This document shows positions 9,626-18,396 of a stretch of DNA of 64,000 nt, in pieces (position 1 is the stretch's first letter; each line of letters opens with the position of its first letter). Under the pieces are notes generated by a model. That model saw only the letters and a list, made by a program, of their open reading frames with translations. It was not told the DNA's origin and did no database searches. The position numbers were made by a program, and so were the translations under genes. This DNA comes from Sphingobacterium sp. PCS056 (lineage in GTDB: Bacteria > Bacteroidota > Bacteroidia > Sphingobacteriales > Sphingobacteriaceae), in NCBI RefSeq assembly GCF_023273895.1, contig NZ_CP096883.1, positions 3,534,001-3,598,000 on the forward strand. The letters are read 5' to 3'.

Positions 9626-10174
9626 TCTTTACCCTGTTGTGTTCGTTATGCTGCCATAGGCAGCGATCGTATAGCTCAATGTGGGTTTGGATAAGGTTGT
9701 GAGTTCTATTTGGTGCCATTTAGAAGAACAAGTGTATGAAAACAGCCTCTTAAACGGAGCTGTGATAGACATCGATGTTGTGTAGATGTTTATGTGGTAG
9801 CTGGGGTTGAATATGATTTATAGATGATGTAGGATCGCCGGTACGTCAGCACAGGATTTGAAACCTGACTAAAAGCAAGCATATGGTTGTGTTGGTGCTT
9901 TTAGGCTAATGTATGTGTTGTTTTACGTTTTAAACAAATTTGATCATCATAGACCAGTACAGCTCATGTGAAACAGTTTTTCGTGATAGGGTTTGAACTG
10001 TGAGGCTACATATGCTTATATTTTAATGGTGCCATCTAGGACTTTTTATAAACCGTCATAAAAATGGCGCATGATACACTCAATGACCATGCTTTCCTTT
10101 TCAAGATCCCGTGCAAGATCGTGATCGTTAACGTGAAATCGTTGAACATAATAACCAATACTAATTTTATTCTG
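9626..10174. other. Non-coding gap upstream of the GH43/GH51 fusion gene
   Basis: No convincing gene is seen in these 550 bp. A perfect 9-bp dyad CTAAAAGCA (9869-9877) / TGCTTTTAG (9896-9904) forms a long-loop hairpin. At 9912-9933 TATGTG-TTGTTTT-ACGTTTTAA resembles the candidate AraR operator at 13973 with imperfect arms, and CAAATTTG at 9935 is one base off a -7 element. The short sequence GGTGCCATYTAG occurs twice (about 9710 and 10026). The operon promoter for the following genes probably lies here. Confidence 0.4.
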
Positions 10175-12754
10175 ATGAAAAAACAGCTTGTTTATATATG
10201 CTTATTAGTTTTCATTACCGTAACGCAGAATAAGCTATACGCTAATGAACCCGATTCGGCTTATCTTTTTGCCTATAGCTCTGGAAAGAACAACCATCAC
10301 AATGGTTTGCATTTTGCATGGAGTATGGACAAAAAGAAATGGCATAGTATCGGTCCTGAGTCCAGTTTTCTGCGTTCTGATTATGGACAGTGGGGTACAC
10401 AGAAGAAAATGATTGATCCCTTTCTATTCTTGTCACCCACAGGTACCTGGCATTGTGTCTGGAGTTTGAATAAAGAAGATGGTGCATTTGCACATAGTGA
10501 GTCAAGAGATCTCATTCATTGGGAAAGCCAGTCTTATCCTTTGGTCTTTCCTTCCGGTAACTGCCTCAGTCCAATCATCAATTACCAGAAAAATAGCGGT
10601 GTTTACCAAGTAATCTGGAAAACAGATCGCCCTTCTATCGGAAATTATGCTGTAGAAACGAAAGATTTTAAACTATTTTCTGCGACAACAAAAGTTATGC
10701 AGGAGCAGCATGCCAAGGAGCAGGTACGCCTGTCAGACGGAACCTATCCGGGCACGGTCCATAAAGTCGCTTGGGAGACCATTGAAAAATTACTGAAAAA
10801 GCAGCAGTTAGATGCATACAAGGGAAAGTTGAACCAGGAACGGATGGCAGATGATGGTACTCGTTTTGCTTCACTAACCGCTATTAAAGGCAGATTGAAG
10901 CTGGATGAACATATGCCCGACCGAGCGATCAGTGATCTGCTAATAGGTGCATTTTTTGAAGATATTAATTATGCGGCCGACGGGGGCTTATATGCCGAGC
11001 TGATTCAGAACAGGGGATTTGAATATACGTCAAAGGACCGGAAAGAATGGAATAGTCTGACGGCTTGGAGTGCGACAGACGATGGAGCAGTTCTGGTTAT
11101 CGATACGATCTTGCCGATCCATCAGCATAATCAGCACTATGTGACCATGAAGGTTAAAGATGGTGCAGGAATCGTGAATGAAGGTTTTGGTGGGATTGCG
11201 ATCAAAAAAGGGGAGCAGTATAAGTTTTCCGTTTATTCGCGTGCAAAATCAGCACCGTTAGGCCAATTATTGATCCGATTAATAGATCGAGACGGAAATA
11301 CCATTGCAGAGACGCGAACCAAGAAGTTATCAAAAAAATGGCAGCAATATACCTTACCTATGTTGGCAAATGCAAGCGTTTCAGATGCCCGATTGGTCAT
11401 AACCTATTCTCAGGATGGAACAGTTGATCTGGATATGGTCTCTTTATTTCCTAAAAATACATTTCATCATAGAGAAAATGGCCTGAGAGCAGATCTTGCT
11501 ACTACTATTGCCGATATGAAACCACGTTTTGTCCGTTTTCCAGGAGGATGTGTGGCGCATGGAGATGGTCTTGAAAATATCTATCATTGGAAAAATACCA
11601 TTGGTCCGGTGGAACAGCGAAAACCACAGCGCAATCTGTGGGGATACCATCAATCCTTTGGTTTGGGGTATTTTGAATATTTTCAATTTTGTGAAGATCT
11701 GGGTGCAGAACCTGTACCGGTCGTAGCAGCCGGAGTTCCTTGTCAAAATTCGGCACATCATGGCCATAAGCTTGGTGGTCAGCAGTGCGGCATACCGATG
11801 GAGGAGATGGGGCATTATGTGCAAGATATCCTTGATCTGATTGAGTATGCCAATGGAGATGTCCATACGGTCTGGGGCAAAAAACGCGCTGAAGCAGGAC
11901 ATCCAGCTCCCTTTAACTTGAAATATATCGGTATCGGTAATGAAGATTTAATTACCGATATATTCAAAGAACGCTTTACGATGATCTATGAAGCGATAAA
12001 TAAAAAATATCCGCATATCGAAGTGATTGGTACTGCAGGCCCATTTTATGAAGGATCGGATTATGTATCAGGTTGGGATTTGGCAACAAAATTAGAAGTT
12101 CCGTTGATCGATGAGCATTATTACAATCCGCCGGGCTGGTTTATCCACAATCAGGATTTCTACGACCGTTATGACCGCAGTAAGTCTAAAGTATATCTTG
12201 GAGAGTATGCGGCACACCTCCCTGATCGTGCCAGTACTATTGAAACCGCGCTGGCGGAAGCTTTACATCTGTGCAATGTCGAACGGAATGCTGATGTCGT
12301 GACGATGACTTCTTATGCTCCTTTGCTAGCAAAAGAAGGGAATACGCAATGGTCTCCCGATTTGATCTACTTTAATAATACAACCGTAAAACCCACAGTA
12401 GGTTATTACATCCAGCAGGCATTTGGACAACATGCTGGCCAAACGTATCTATTTAGTGATCTGCAGCTATCTAATCAAGATGAAGCGGTCAACAAACGCA
12501 TCGGTAAATCAATTGTACGCGACGCAAAAACTGGAGATATTATCGTAAAATTGGTGAATCTATTGCCTGTTGAGGTGGATCTTGAACTCGATCTTTCGGC
12601 GATCGGAATTCGCAAGCAAGAGGTAAAGGCAACTGTTATCGCAGGAAAACCAACAGATCGTACCGCGCGCCCTGTCGCAGCAACATTAGAGCTAGATCGT
12701 TGCAAATTGTCTCCTTATTCCTTTACCGTTTTCCGTATACCTGCACAAAAGTAG
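10175..12754 (+). CDS. Secreted GH43-like / GH51 fusion arabinofuranosidase
   Basis: An 859-aa protein from ATG 10175, chosen because MKKQLVYICLLVFITVTQNK is a clear signal peptide; an upstream in-frame ATG at 10064 would bury it. Residues 25-190 resemble the first blades of a GH43 propeller (AYLFAYSSGKN, MIDPFLFL, DLIHWES), but the RDPHI and EGSSVF catalytic motifs of the neighbouring GH43 genes are missing, so this part is probably inactive. A linker leads to a full GH51 domain from about residue 255 (GAFFEDINYAADGG), with acid/base Glu in GIGNED and nucleophile Glu in VYLGEYAAH. Only 8 bp separate it from the next GH43 gene. The GH51 half probably cleaves arabinofuranosyl side chains; the N-terminal module may bind substrate. 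Confidence 0.88.
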   Translation: MKKQLVYICLLVFITVTQNKLYANEPDSAYLFAYSSGKNNHHNGLHFAWSMDKKKWHSIGPESSFLRSDYGQWGTQKKMIDPFLFLSPTGTWHCVWSLNKEDGAFAHSESRDLIHWESQSYPLVFPSGNCLSPIINYQKNSGVYQVIWKTDRPSIGNYAVETKDFKLFSATTKVMQEQHAKEQVRLSDGTYPGTVHKVAWETIEKLLKKQQLDAYKGKLNQERMADDGTRFASLTAIKGRLKLDEHMPDRAISDLLIGAFFEDINYAADGGLYAELIQNRGFEYTSKDRKEWNSLTAWSATDDGAVLVIDTILPIHQHNQHYVTMKVKDGAGIVNEGFGGIAIKKGEQYKFSVYSRAKSAPLGQLLIRLIDRDGNTIAETRTKKLSKKWQQYTLPMLANASVSDARLVITYSQDGTVDLDMVSLFPKNTFHHRENGLRADLATTIADMKPRFVRFPGGCVAHGDGLENIYHWKNTIGPVEQRKPQRNLWGYHQSFGLGYFEYFQFCEDLGAEPVPVVAAGVPCQNSAHHGHKLGGQQCGIPMEEMGHYVQDILDLIEYANGDVHTVWGKKRAEAGHPAPFNLKYIGIGNEDLITDIFKERFTMIYEAINKKYPHIEVIGTAGPFYEGSDYVSGWDLATKLEVPLIDEHYYNPPGWFIHNQDFYDRYDRSKSKVYLGEYAAHLPDRASTIETALAEALHLCNVERNADVVTMTSYAPLLAKEGNTQWSPDLIYFNNTTVKPTVGYYIQQAFGQHAGQTYLFSDLQLSNQDEAVNKRIGKSIVRDAKTGDIIVKLVNLLPVEVDLELDLSAIGIRKQEVKATVIAGKPTDRTARPVAATLELDRCKLSPYSFTVFRIPAQK

Positions 12755-12762
12755 TTGATCAG

Positions 12763-13839
12763 ATGAGAAAGATACCATTTACCATCCAGTTACAGCTGGT
12801 CATGTGCTTCATCATACAGGGCGTATCTGTCTATGGACAACATAAAAAAGATACCGCAAGTCAACCTGTCGGTTATTTATTCGCTTACTTTTCGGATAAT
12901 AGCCCGGACGGTGAGCAGCTTCGATATGCTTTTAGCCGTGATGGTCTAAATTTTAAGCCTCTAAATGCTGGAAAACCAGTACTTGCATCCGATAGTATTG
13001 CTTTAAAAAAAGGAATCCGAGATCCACATATCATGCGTTCTCCCGATGGAAAATACTTTTATATGGTGATGACCGATATGCGCTCTAGCGAGGGGTGGCA
13101 GAGTAATGATGGTATCATCATGCTCCAAAGTACGGACCTGATCCATTGGAAACATCAAGCAATTGATTTTCCTACGCGTTTTCCTAATTTAAAAGGATTT
13201 GATCGGGACAATTTGCATGCGGTATGGGCTCCACAGATCATCTGGGATCATGATAAACAACAGTATATGATCTATTATTCAATAGGTCGGCATGATTGGG
13301 AGTATGCCGTTGGTGATAAAAAACAACCCTATTTTAAGATTTACTACTCTTATGCCAATGCTGATTTTACCGATATCAGTACACCTGAACTGTTGTTTGA
13401 TTTTGGAACTGCCGCTATTGATGCTGATATCGTGTACGATGAAAAGAATAAGAATTATGTCTTATTTTTTAAGGATGAGGGTTTATCGACCATGAATCAG
13501 GGTTTTCGTACTAAAAGTGGTGTTATGCGAGCAACAGGTAAAAGCTTAACAGGACCTTATCAAACAGAATATCGGCATCTCCATGTAGATCAGAAGAAGC
13601 CTGTTGAAGGTTCTAGCGTGTTTAAGTTGATTGATTCCGATGAATACATCCTGATGTATGACTGTTATACGGAAGGTTACTACCAATTTTGCAAAAGTGC
13701 TGATTTGGCAGAGTTCACATTTATACAGAATACACCGGTAGGGGGTGAATTTACACCCAGACATGGATCGGTCATGCCCATAACTGCCGAAGAGCTAGTA
13801 ACGCTGACCCATAAATTTGGTATTGCTGCTGGACTTTAA
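12763..13839 (+). CDS. GH43 family glycosidase, secreted
   Basis: A 358-aa protein from ATG 12763, chosen because MRKIPFTIQLQLVMCFIIQG begins a signal peptide ending at VYGQ; the longer frame from 12700 overlaps the previous gene. It is a single five-bladed GH43 domain: catalytic base Asp in GIRDPHIM, the Asp-bearing second blade in VWAPQIIWDHD, and the general acid Glu in VEGSSVFKL. GH43 enzymes invert configuration and cleave arabinofuranosides or xylosides; arabinofuranosidase or arabinanase activity is inferred from the locus. Its opening (GYLFAYFSDN) matches that of the flanking enzymes, suggesting tandem duplication. It probably shares a transcript with the fusion gene upstream. Confidence 0.88.
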   Translation: MRKIPFTIQLQLVMCFIIQGVSVYGQHKKDTASQPVGYLFAYFSDNSPDGEQLRYAFSRDGLNFKPLNAGKPVLASDSIALKKGIRDPHIMRSPDGKYFYMVMTDMRSSEGWQSNDGIIMLQSTDLIHWKHQAIDFPTRFPNLKGFDRDNLHAVWAPQIIWDHDKQQYMIYYSIGRHDWEYAVGDKKQPYFKIYYSYANADFTDISTPELLFDFGTAAIDADIVYDEKNKNYVLFFKDEGLSTMNQGFRTKSGVMRATGKSLTGPYQTEYRHLHVDQKKPVEGSSVFKLIDSDEYILMYDCYTEGYYQFCKSADLAEFTFIQNTPVGGEFTPRHGSVMPITAEELVTLTHKFGIAAGL

Positions 13840-13863
13840 GCGTAAAAGCGGTCTTATTTATTT

Positions 13864-13912
13864 GTCGTGCAGGTTTGATTAAATAGTGATCGGTCCTGTA
13901 CGACTATCACAT
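13864..13912 (+). terminator. Possible terminator after GH43 gene
   Basis: GTCGTGCAGG (13864-13873) and CCTGTACGAC (13895-13904) pair over 10 bp with one G-U, enclosing a 21-base loop. Only a weak ATTTTT follows at 13911. It is a plausible end for the GH51-GH43 transcript before the next promoter. Confidence 0.4.
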
Positions 13913-13972
13913 TTTTGCCTATACAGATCGATCTGCTTTTGTTTGTCAAGTGAAGCATTATTGATGTGTGAA

Positions 13973-14010
13973 AAATAAATGTTTGTTTTACATTTATTTT
14001 TTTATATTTG
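13973..14010 (+). promoter_or_regulatory. Candidate AraR operator overlapping a TTTG/TAnnTTTG promoter
   Basis: AAATAAATGT (13973-13982), TTGTTTT and ACATTTATTT (13990-13999) form a perfect 10-bp dyad with a 7-base spacer, the same layout as the dyad before araB. TTTG at 13982-13985 and a perfect -7 element TATATTTG at 14003-14010 are 17 bp apart, so the dyad covers the -33 region, as a repressor site would. The transcript would start about 180 nt before the GH43 tandem gene. Confidence 0.62.
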
Positions 14011-14113
14011 TTTAACTGTTATAACCAATAGATTTTTTAAACCTTCAATCAACGCGTATGAATGCATAGTGGAATGCTTGAGCTTTGATCAGCAAAAAAA
14101 ATTTTGTCACTTT

Positions 14114-14140
14114 TTTTAAGTGTACTCTTAACATTTAATA
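14114..14140. promoter_or_regulatory. Second operator-like dyad in the leader of the double-GH43 gene
   Basis: TTTTAAGTGT, ACTCTTA and ACATTTAATA repeat the 7-base spacing of the dyad at 13973, with one mismatch in the inner arms (AGTGT against AATGT). It lies about 105 bp downstream of the first site and 55 bp before the start codon. Two sites would suit cooperative binding or looping. Confidence 0.38.
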
Positions 14141-14193
14141 ATAGCTTTTTATATATTCTAAACTGCATATTTACTTCATAACTTATATCTGAC

Positions 14194-16116
14194 ATGAACA
14201 AAAGAAAAGGGCAACTCGCCCATATTTTGATCACATTTATTGCCTTTAGCATCATAGCTCCAGTTATTGGACAGGAGTATAGATCTGGTCCAGCGGAAAA
14301 AGACTTTGTCGGTTATTTATTTGCTTATTTTAAAGGCAATGCCGTAGCGGATGAATCGGTGTGCTTTGCAGTCAGTACCGATGGTTATACTTATCGTGCG
14401 CTGCATAACAATCAACCCGTACTGGACTCCAAGGTCATCAGCACAACAGGTGGTGTGCGGGATCCGCATATACTCCGAGGGGAGGATGGCAAGTCTTTTT
14501 ATATGGTATTGACCGATATGACCTCCTCTAAGGGGTGGGACTCCAATCGTGCGATGATCTTATTGAAGTCGGAAGATCTGATTCACTGGAAGCATCACGT
14601 GATCAATATCCAAGAGCGATTTAAAGGTCATGAAAACCTTAAACGGGTATGGGCTCCACAAACGATCTATGATCCAGCTGCTGGTAAATATATGGTCTAT
14701 TGGTCGATGAAACATGGTGATGGTGCTGATATGATATATTATGCATATGCGAATGCTGAGTTCTCCGATTTGGAATCTGAGCCTCGGGTATTATTTCTTC
14801 CTAAAAATGGCAAATCGTGCATCGATGGGGATATCATCAATAAAAATGGTCTCTTCTATCTATTTTATAAAACTGAAGGACATGGCAATGGAATAAAATT
14901 GGCATTGACAGATTCGCTGACATCAGGCAAATGGATTGAACAACCGGGCTATAAGCAGCAGACTAATGATGCCGTAGAGGGATCTAGTGTCTTTAAACTC
15001 AATCAGTCGGATCGCTATATTTTGATGTATGATGTATATGGAAAAGGGAAATATCAATTTTGTGAATCTGTTGATCTCGATCGGTTTAAAGTCATCGACC
15101 ATGAAGTCAATATGGACTTTCACCCAAGGCATGGTTCTATTATCCCTTTGTCCAGAAGTGAATTTAAAAAGCTGACAGATCGTTGGGGGACACCTTCGGA
15201 CATCAAGTTGTCGGCAAAGAAAAATCCCATATTGGATGGTTTCTATGCCGATCCAGATGTGCTTTATTCCAATAAAACCAAAAAGTATTATATCTATCCA
15301 ACGAGTGACGGATTCAATGGTTGGGGCGGGTATTACTTTAAGACCTTTTCTTCCACTGATCTCCAAGACTGGAAAGATGAAGGGGTTATTTTGGATTTGA
15401 AGAAAGATGTACCCTGGGGACCGAGGAATGCCTGGGCACCTACGATAGCAGAGAAAAAAGTGAAAGGTGATTATAAATATTACTACTATTTTACTGCTGC
15501 TCAAAAGATAGGTGTTGCGGTTGCTGATCTGCCTACAGGTCCATTTAAGGATTCGGGAAAACCATTGATAGATTTTAAACCGACTGGTATTAAGGGCGGG
15601 CAGGAAATCGACCCTGCAGTTTTTAATGACCCTAAATCTGGTAAAAGCTATCTGTATTGGGGCAATGGATACCTCGCTGTTGCAGAACTGAATAAAGATA
15701 TGATCTCGATCAAACAAAATACGCTCCAGGTACTGAATGTTGACCGAACGTTTCGCGAGGGCGTGTATGTGATCTTCCGAAATGGTACCTATTATTTTTT
15801 ATGGTCCGAAGATGATACGCGCAGTGAGAATTATCGGGTACGATATGGCACGTCTTCATCACCGACAGGGCCGATCCATATTCCTGAAAATAATATTGTA
15901 ATTGAAAAGGATCCATCAAAGGGAATTTACGGTACGGGGCACAATTCCGTATTGCAAGTGCCTGGTACTGATGAATGGTATATTGTGTATCACCGATTTA
16001 GTTACCCCGACGGTATCTATATGGGTGACGCAGCAGGTTTTAACCGCGAAGTATGTATGGATAAAATGGAATTTGGTACGGATGGAAGTATTAAAAAAGT
16101 AATTCCGACTCATTAG
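14194..16116 (+). CDS. Secreted protein with two tandem GH43 domains
   Basis: A 640-aa exported protein with a signal peptide ending near PVIGQ. The first GH43 domain (about residues 35-330) has GVRDPHILR, RVWAPQTIYDP and VEGSSVFKL, supplying the base Asp, the second Asp and the acid Glu. The second domain (about 345-635) has GFYADPDVLY, NAWAPTIAEK, QEIDPAVFND and a Glu in FREGVYVI. It therefore belongs to a different GH43 subgroup from the first. Both sets of catalytic residues look intact, so this may be a bifunctional debranching enzyme. It starts its own transcription unit behind the operator/promoter at 13973 and is followed 46 bp later by the GH97 gene. Confidence 0.88.
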   Translation: MNKRKGQLAHILITFIAFSIIAPVIGQEYRSGPAEKDFVGYLFAYFKGNAVADESVCFAVSTDGYTYRALHNNQPVLDSKVISTTGGVRDPHILRGEDGKSFYMVLTDMTSSKGWDSNRAMILLKSEDLIHWKHHVINIQERFKGHENLKRVWAPQTIYDPAAGKYMVYWSMKHGDGADMIYYAYANAEFSDLESEPRVLFLPKNGKSCIDGDIINKNGLFYLFYKTEGHGNGIKLALTDSLTSGKWIEQPGYKQQTNDAVEGSSVFKLNQSDRYILMYDVYGKGKYQFCESVDLDRFKVIDHEVNMDFHPRHGSIIPLSRSEFKKLTDRWGTPSDIKLSAKKNPILDGFYADPDVLYSNKTKKYYIYPTSDGFNGWGGYYFKTFSSTDLQDWKDEGVILDLKKDVPWGPRNAWAPTIAEKKVKGDYKYYYYFTAAQKIGVAVADLPTGPFKDSGKPLIDFKPTGIKGGQEIDPAVFNDPKSGKSYLYWGNGYLAVAELNKDMISIKQNTLQVLNVDRTFREGVYVIFRNGTYYFLWSEDDTRSENYRVRYGTSSSPTGPIHIPENNIVIEKDPSKGIYGTGHNSVLQVPGTDEWYIVYHRFSYPDGIYMGDAAGFNREVCMDKMEFGTDGSIKKVIPTH

Positions 16117-16162
16117 AAAGTTTTACTTTCCTAATCATTTTTTAAACAAAAACTTACACAAA

Positions 16163-18106
16163 ATGAAACGTTTTCTTATCGTCATTTTTCTAGGCTTTAC
16201 ATCGATCCTCGGGTTTGCACAAAAACTGACTGTCGCCGGACCTGATAAACGACTTGTCGTAAATCTGTCTCTAGAAAATGGCCAACTTTATTATGATGTC
16301 CAACTGGATGGAAAAGTCATGCTCGAAAGGTCGGCACTTGGCTTAAAAGGACGAGAGGTCGATCTATCTACTCATTTAAGATTAATTGATCAGGTATATA
16401 ACCAAATTGATGAACAATATGAGGAACAGAAGATCAAGCGCAAACAGGTCCATTACCAAGCAAATGAATTGATTTGTAAATTAGAAAATGCGGATAAACA
16501 AGCCTTGCATGTTATATTTCGAGTCAGCAATCATGATATTGCTTTTCGCTACCATGTACCTCAATCGGGTGAAGCTGCTAATTTTTATATTGAAGAAGAA
16601 CGGAGTGCCTTTAAATTTCCGAATTTGACGACAACTTTCCTAACTCCTCAAGCACCGGCGATGTCTGGCTGGATGAAATCAAAGCCAAGTTATGAAGAAG
16701 GATATACTGCCGATGAGCAATTGGGCGTGCGTTCTAAGTATGGGCTAGGTTATACCTTTCCTGGGTTATTTCACGTGGGGGACCGCGGTTGGGTACTGGT
16801 ATCCGAAACAGGTGTTGGTGCACTGTACTGTGGATCGAAACTGAGTGAAGGGACCAAAGATGGTCTCTATCAGATTGCTTTCCCTGAGGTGGATGAAAAT
16901 AATGGTGTAGGTAGCGCTCAACCCGTTATTGCACTACCAGGAAATACACCATGGCGTACGTTGACTGTCGGAAGCACGCTAAAACCTATTGTTGAAACGA
17001 CCGTTGCATTTGATGTGGTCGAACCGCTGTATAAAGCTTCTAAACCGTATACGTTTGGACGTTCAACATGGAGCTGGTTAGAATGGCAAGATGGGAGTAT
17101 CAATATGGAAGATCAGAAAAAATTTGTAGATCTTTCTGCGGCTATGGGCTATGAGTTTGTTTTGGTAGACAACTGGTGGGATAACAAAATCGGTCGGGAT
17201 AAAATCGAAACCTTGATCGCCTATGGTCAAGATAAAGGTGTAGGGATCTGTTTGTGGTACAATTCCAATGGTTTTTGGAATGACGCTCCACAGACTCCTA
17301 AAAACATGATGAATACTGCTGCTGCCAGAAAAAAAGAGATGGCTTGGATGCAAAAGGTCGGCATAAAAGGTATAAAAGTGGATTTTTTTGGAGGAGACAA
17401 ACAGGAGACGATGAAGCTTTATGAGGATATTCTATCGGATGCTAATGATCATGGTCTAACTGTTATTTTTCATGGATGCACCTTGCCTCGCGGCTGGGAG
17501 CGTATGTATCCAAATTTTGTTGGTAGTGAGGCGGTACTGGCATCGGAGAATCTGATCTTTAGTCAACATGCCAATGATACAGAGGCCTTTCATGCGAGCT
17601 TGCATCCCTTTATTCGGAATGCTGTAGGTTCGATGGATTTTGGCCCAGTTTTACTGAATAAAAGACATAACCGGGAGAACAATGGTGGGATGACCAGAAA
17701 AACAACCGAAACTTTTCAATTGGCGACTGCTGTTTTATTTCAGACCCCAGTACAAAATTTTGGAATTACACCCAACAATCTAACGGAAATGCCCGCATAT
17801 GTGATTGACTTTATGAAACAGGTACCTACGGTCTGGGATGAGACTGTTTTTATCGATGGTTATCCGGGGCAATATGTGGTATTGGCTCGAAGACATGGCG
17901 ATCGATGGTATATAGCTGGCATCAATGCGGAGAAAAAAGCAAAAGAACTAACGCTAAACCTCCCCATGCTTTCGGGGAATAAATGGGAGCTTTATCAGGA
18001 CAATAGGGATCGATCACCGCAGTATCAGGTATTGCCTGCACAAAAAGGAAAACAGTTGAAAGTAACGCTTCAAGCGGATGGCGGATTTATAATTGTTGGA
18101 CAGTAA
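16163..18106 (+). CDS. GH97 glycosidase of the retaining type, secreted
   Basis: A 647-aa GH97 enzyme with a signal peptide ending at LGFAQ. An N-terminal beta-sandwich (about residues 20-275) precedes a TIM barrel that begins near YTFGRSTWSWLEW, and a small C-terminal beta domain follows. Asp407 in GIKVDFFGG lies where retaining GH97 enzymes carry their nucleophile; inverting SusB-type glucosidases lack it. The acid/base is probably a Glu in NFVGSEAVLASEN. Characterised retaining members are alpha-galactosidases or beta-L-arabinopyranosidases; the locus makes the second attractive, but this is inference. It ends the arabinose region and a terminator follows. Confidence 0.88.
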   Translation: MKRFLIVIFLGFTSILGFAQKLTVAGPDKRLVVNLSLENGQLYYDVQLDGKVMLERSALGLKGREVDLSTHLRLIDQVYNQIDEQYEEQKIKRKQVHYQANELICKLENADKQALHVIFRVSNHDIAFRYHVPQSGEAANFYIEEERSAFKFPNLTTTFLTPQAPAMSGWMKSKPSYEEGYTADEQLGVRSKYGLGYTFPGLFHVGDRGWVLVSETGVGALYCGSKLSEGTKDGLYQIAFPEVDENNGVGSAQPVIALPGNTPWRTLTVGSTLKPIVETTVAFDVVEPLYKASKPYTFGRSTWSWLEWQDGSINMEDQKKFVDLSAAMGYEFVLVDNWWDNKIGRDKIETLIAYGQDKGVGICLWYNSNGFWNDAPQTPKNMMNTAAARKKEMAWMQKVGIKGIKVDFFGGDKQETMKLYEDILSDANDHGLTVIFHGCTLPRGWERMYPNFVGSEAVLASENLIFSQHANDTEAFHASLHPFIRNAVGSMDFGPVLLNKRHNRENNGGMTRKTTETFQLATAVLFQTPVQNFGITPNNLTEMPAYVIDFMKQVPTVWDETVFIDGYPGQYVVLARRHGDRWYIAGINAEKKAKELTLNLPMLSGNKWELYQDNRDRSPQYQVLPAQKGKQLKVTLQADGGFIIVGQ

Positions 18107-18165
18107 TCTCTTTTTTATACTTTAAAACATTGTTTTGATGGGTGAAACTTCAAACAATTTGTGTG

Positions 18166-18196
18166 GCAAGCATCTTTGGATGCTTGCTTTTTTTTA
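18166..18196 (+). terminator. Intrinsic terminator after the GH97 gene
   Basis: GCAAGCATC-tttg-GATGCTTGC is a perfect 9-bp stem followed by a run of T residues from 18188. It closes the glycosidase transcript. Confidence 0.9.
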
Positions 18197-18396
18197 TGGT
18201 CAGTATGCTTACATATGGTAAACGAAAGCTCCAGGGCTTGCAAAATGGATATAGGTATAAATACTTACAATGGTAATAAACTCCTTTTTTTAGTTGTAAA
18301 TACTTGTTTTATAAGTGCAAACAGAAAAATAGAACATTTATTGCTTGATGTATAGCAATATCATGAAACCGTAGTATTAATATAATTCAAGCAAAT

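Noticed and set aside
11444..11902. 152-codon minus-strand ORF
   Set aside because: Antisense to the GH51 domain with intact catalytic residues.
14923..15717. 264-codon minus-strand ORF
   Set aside because: Lies wholly inside the double GH43 gene and has no recognisable motifs; it is a shadow of that coding sequence.
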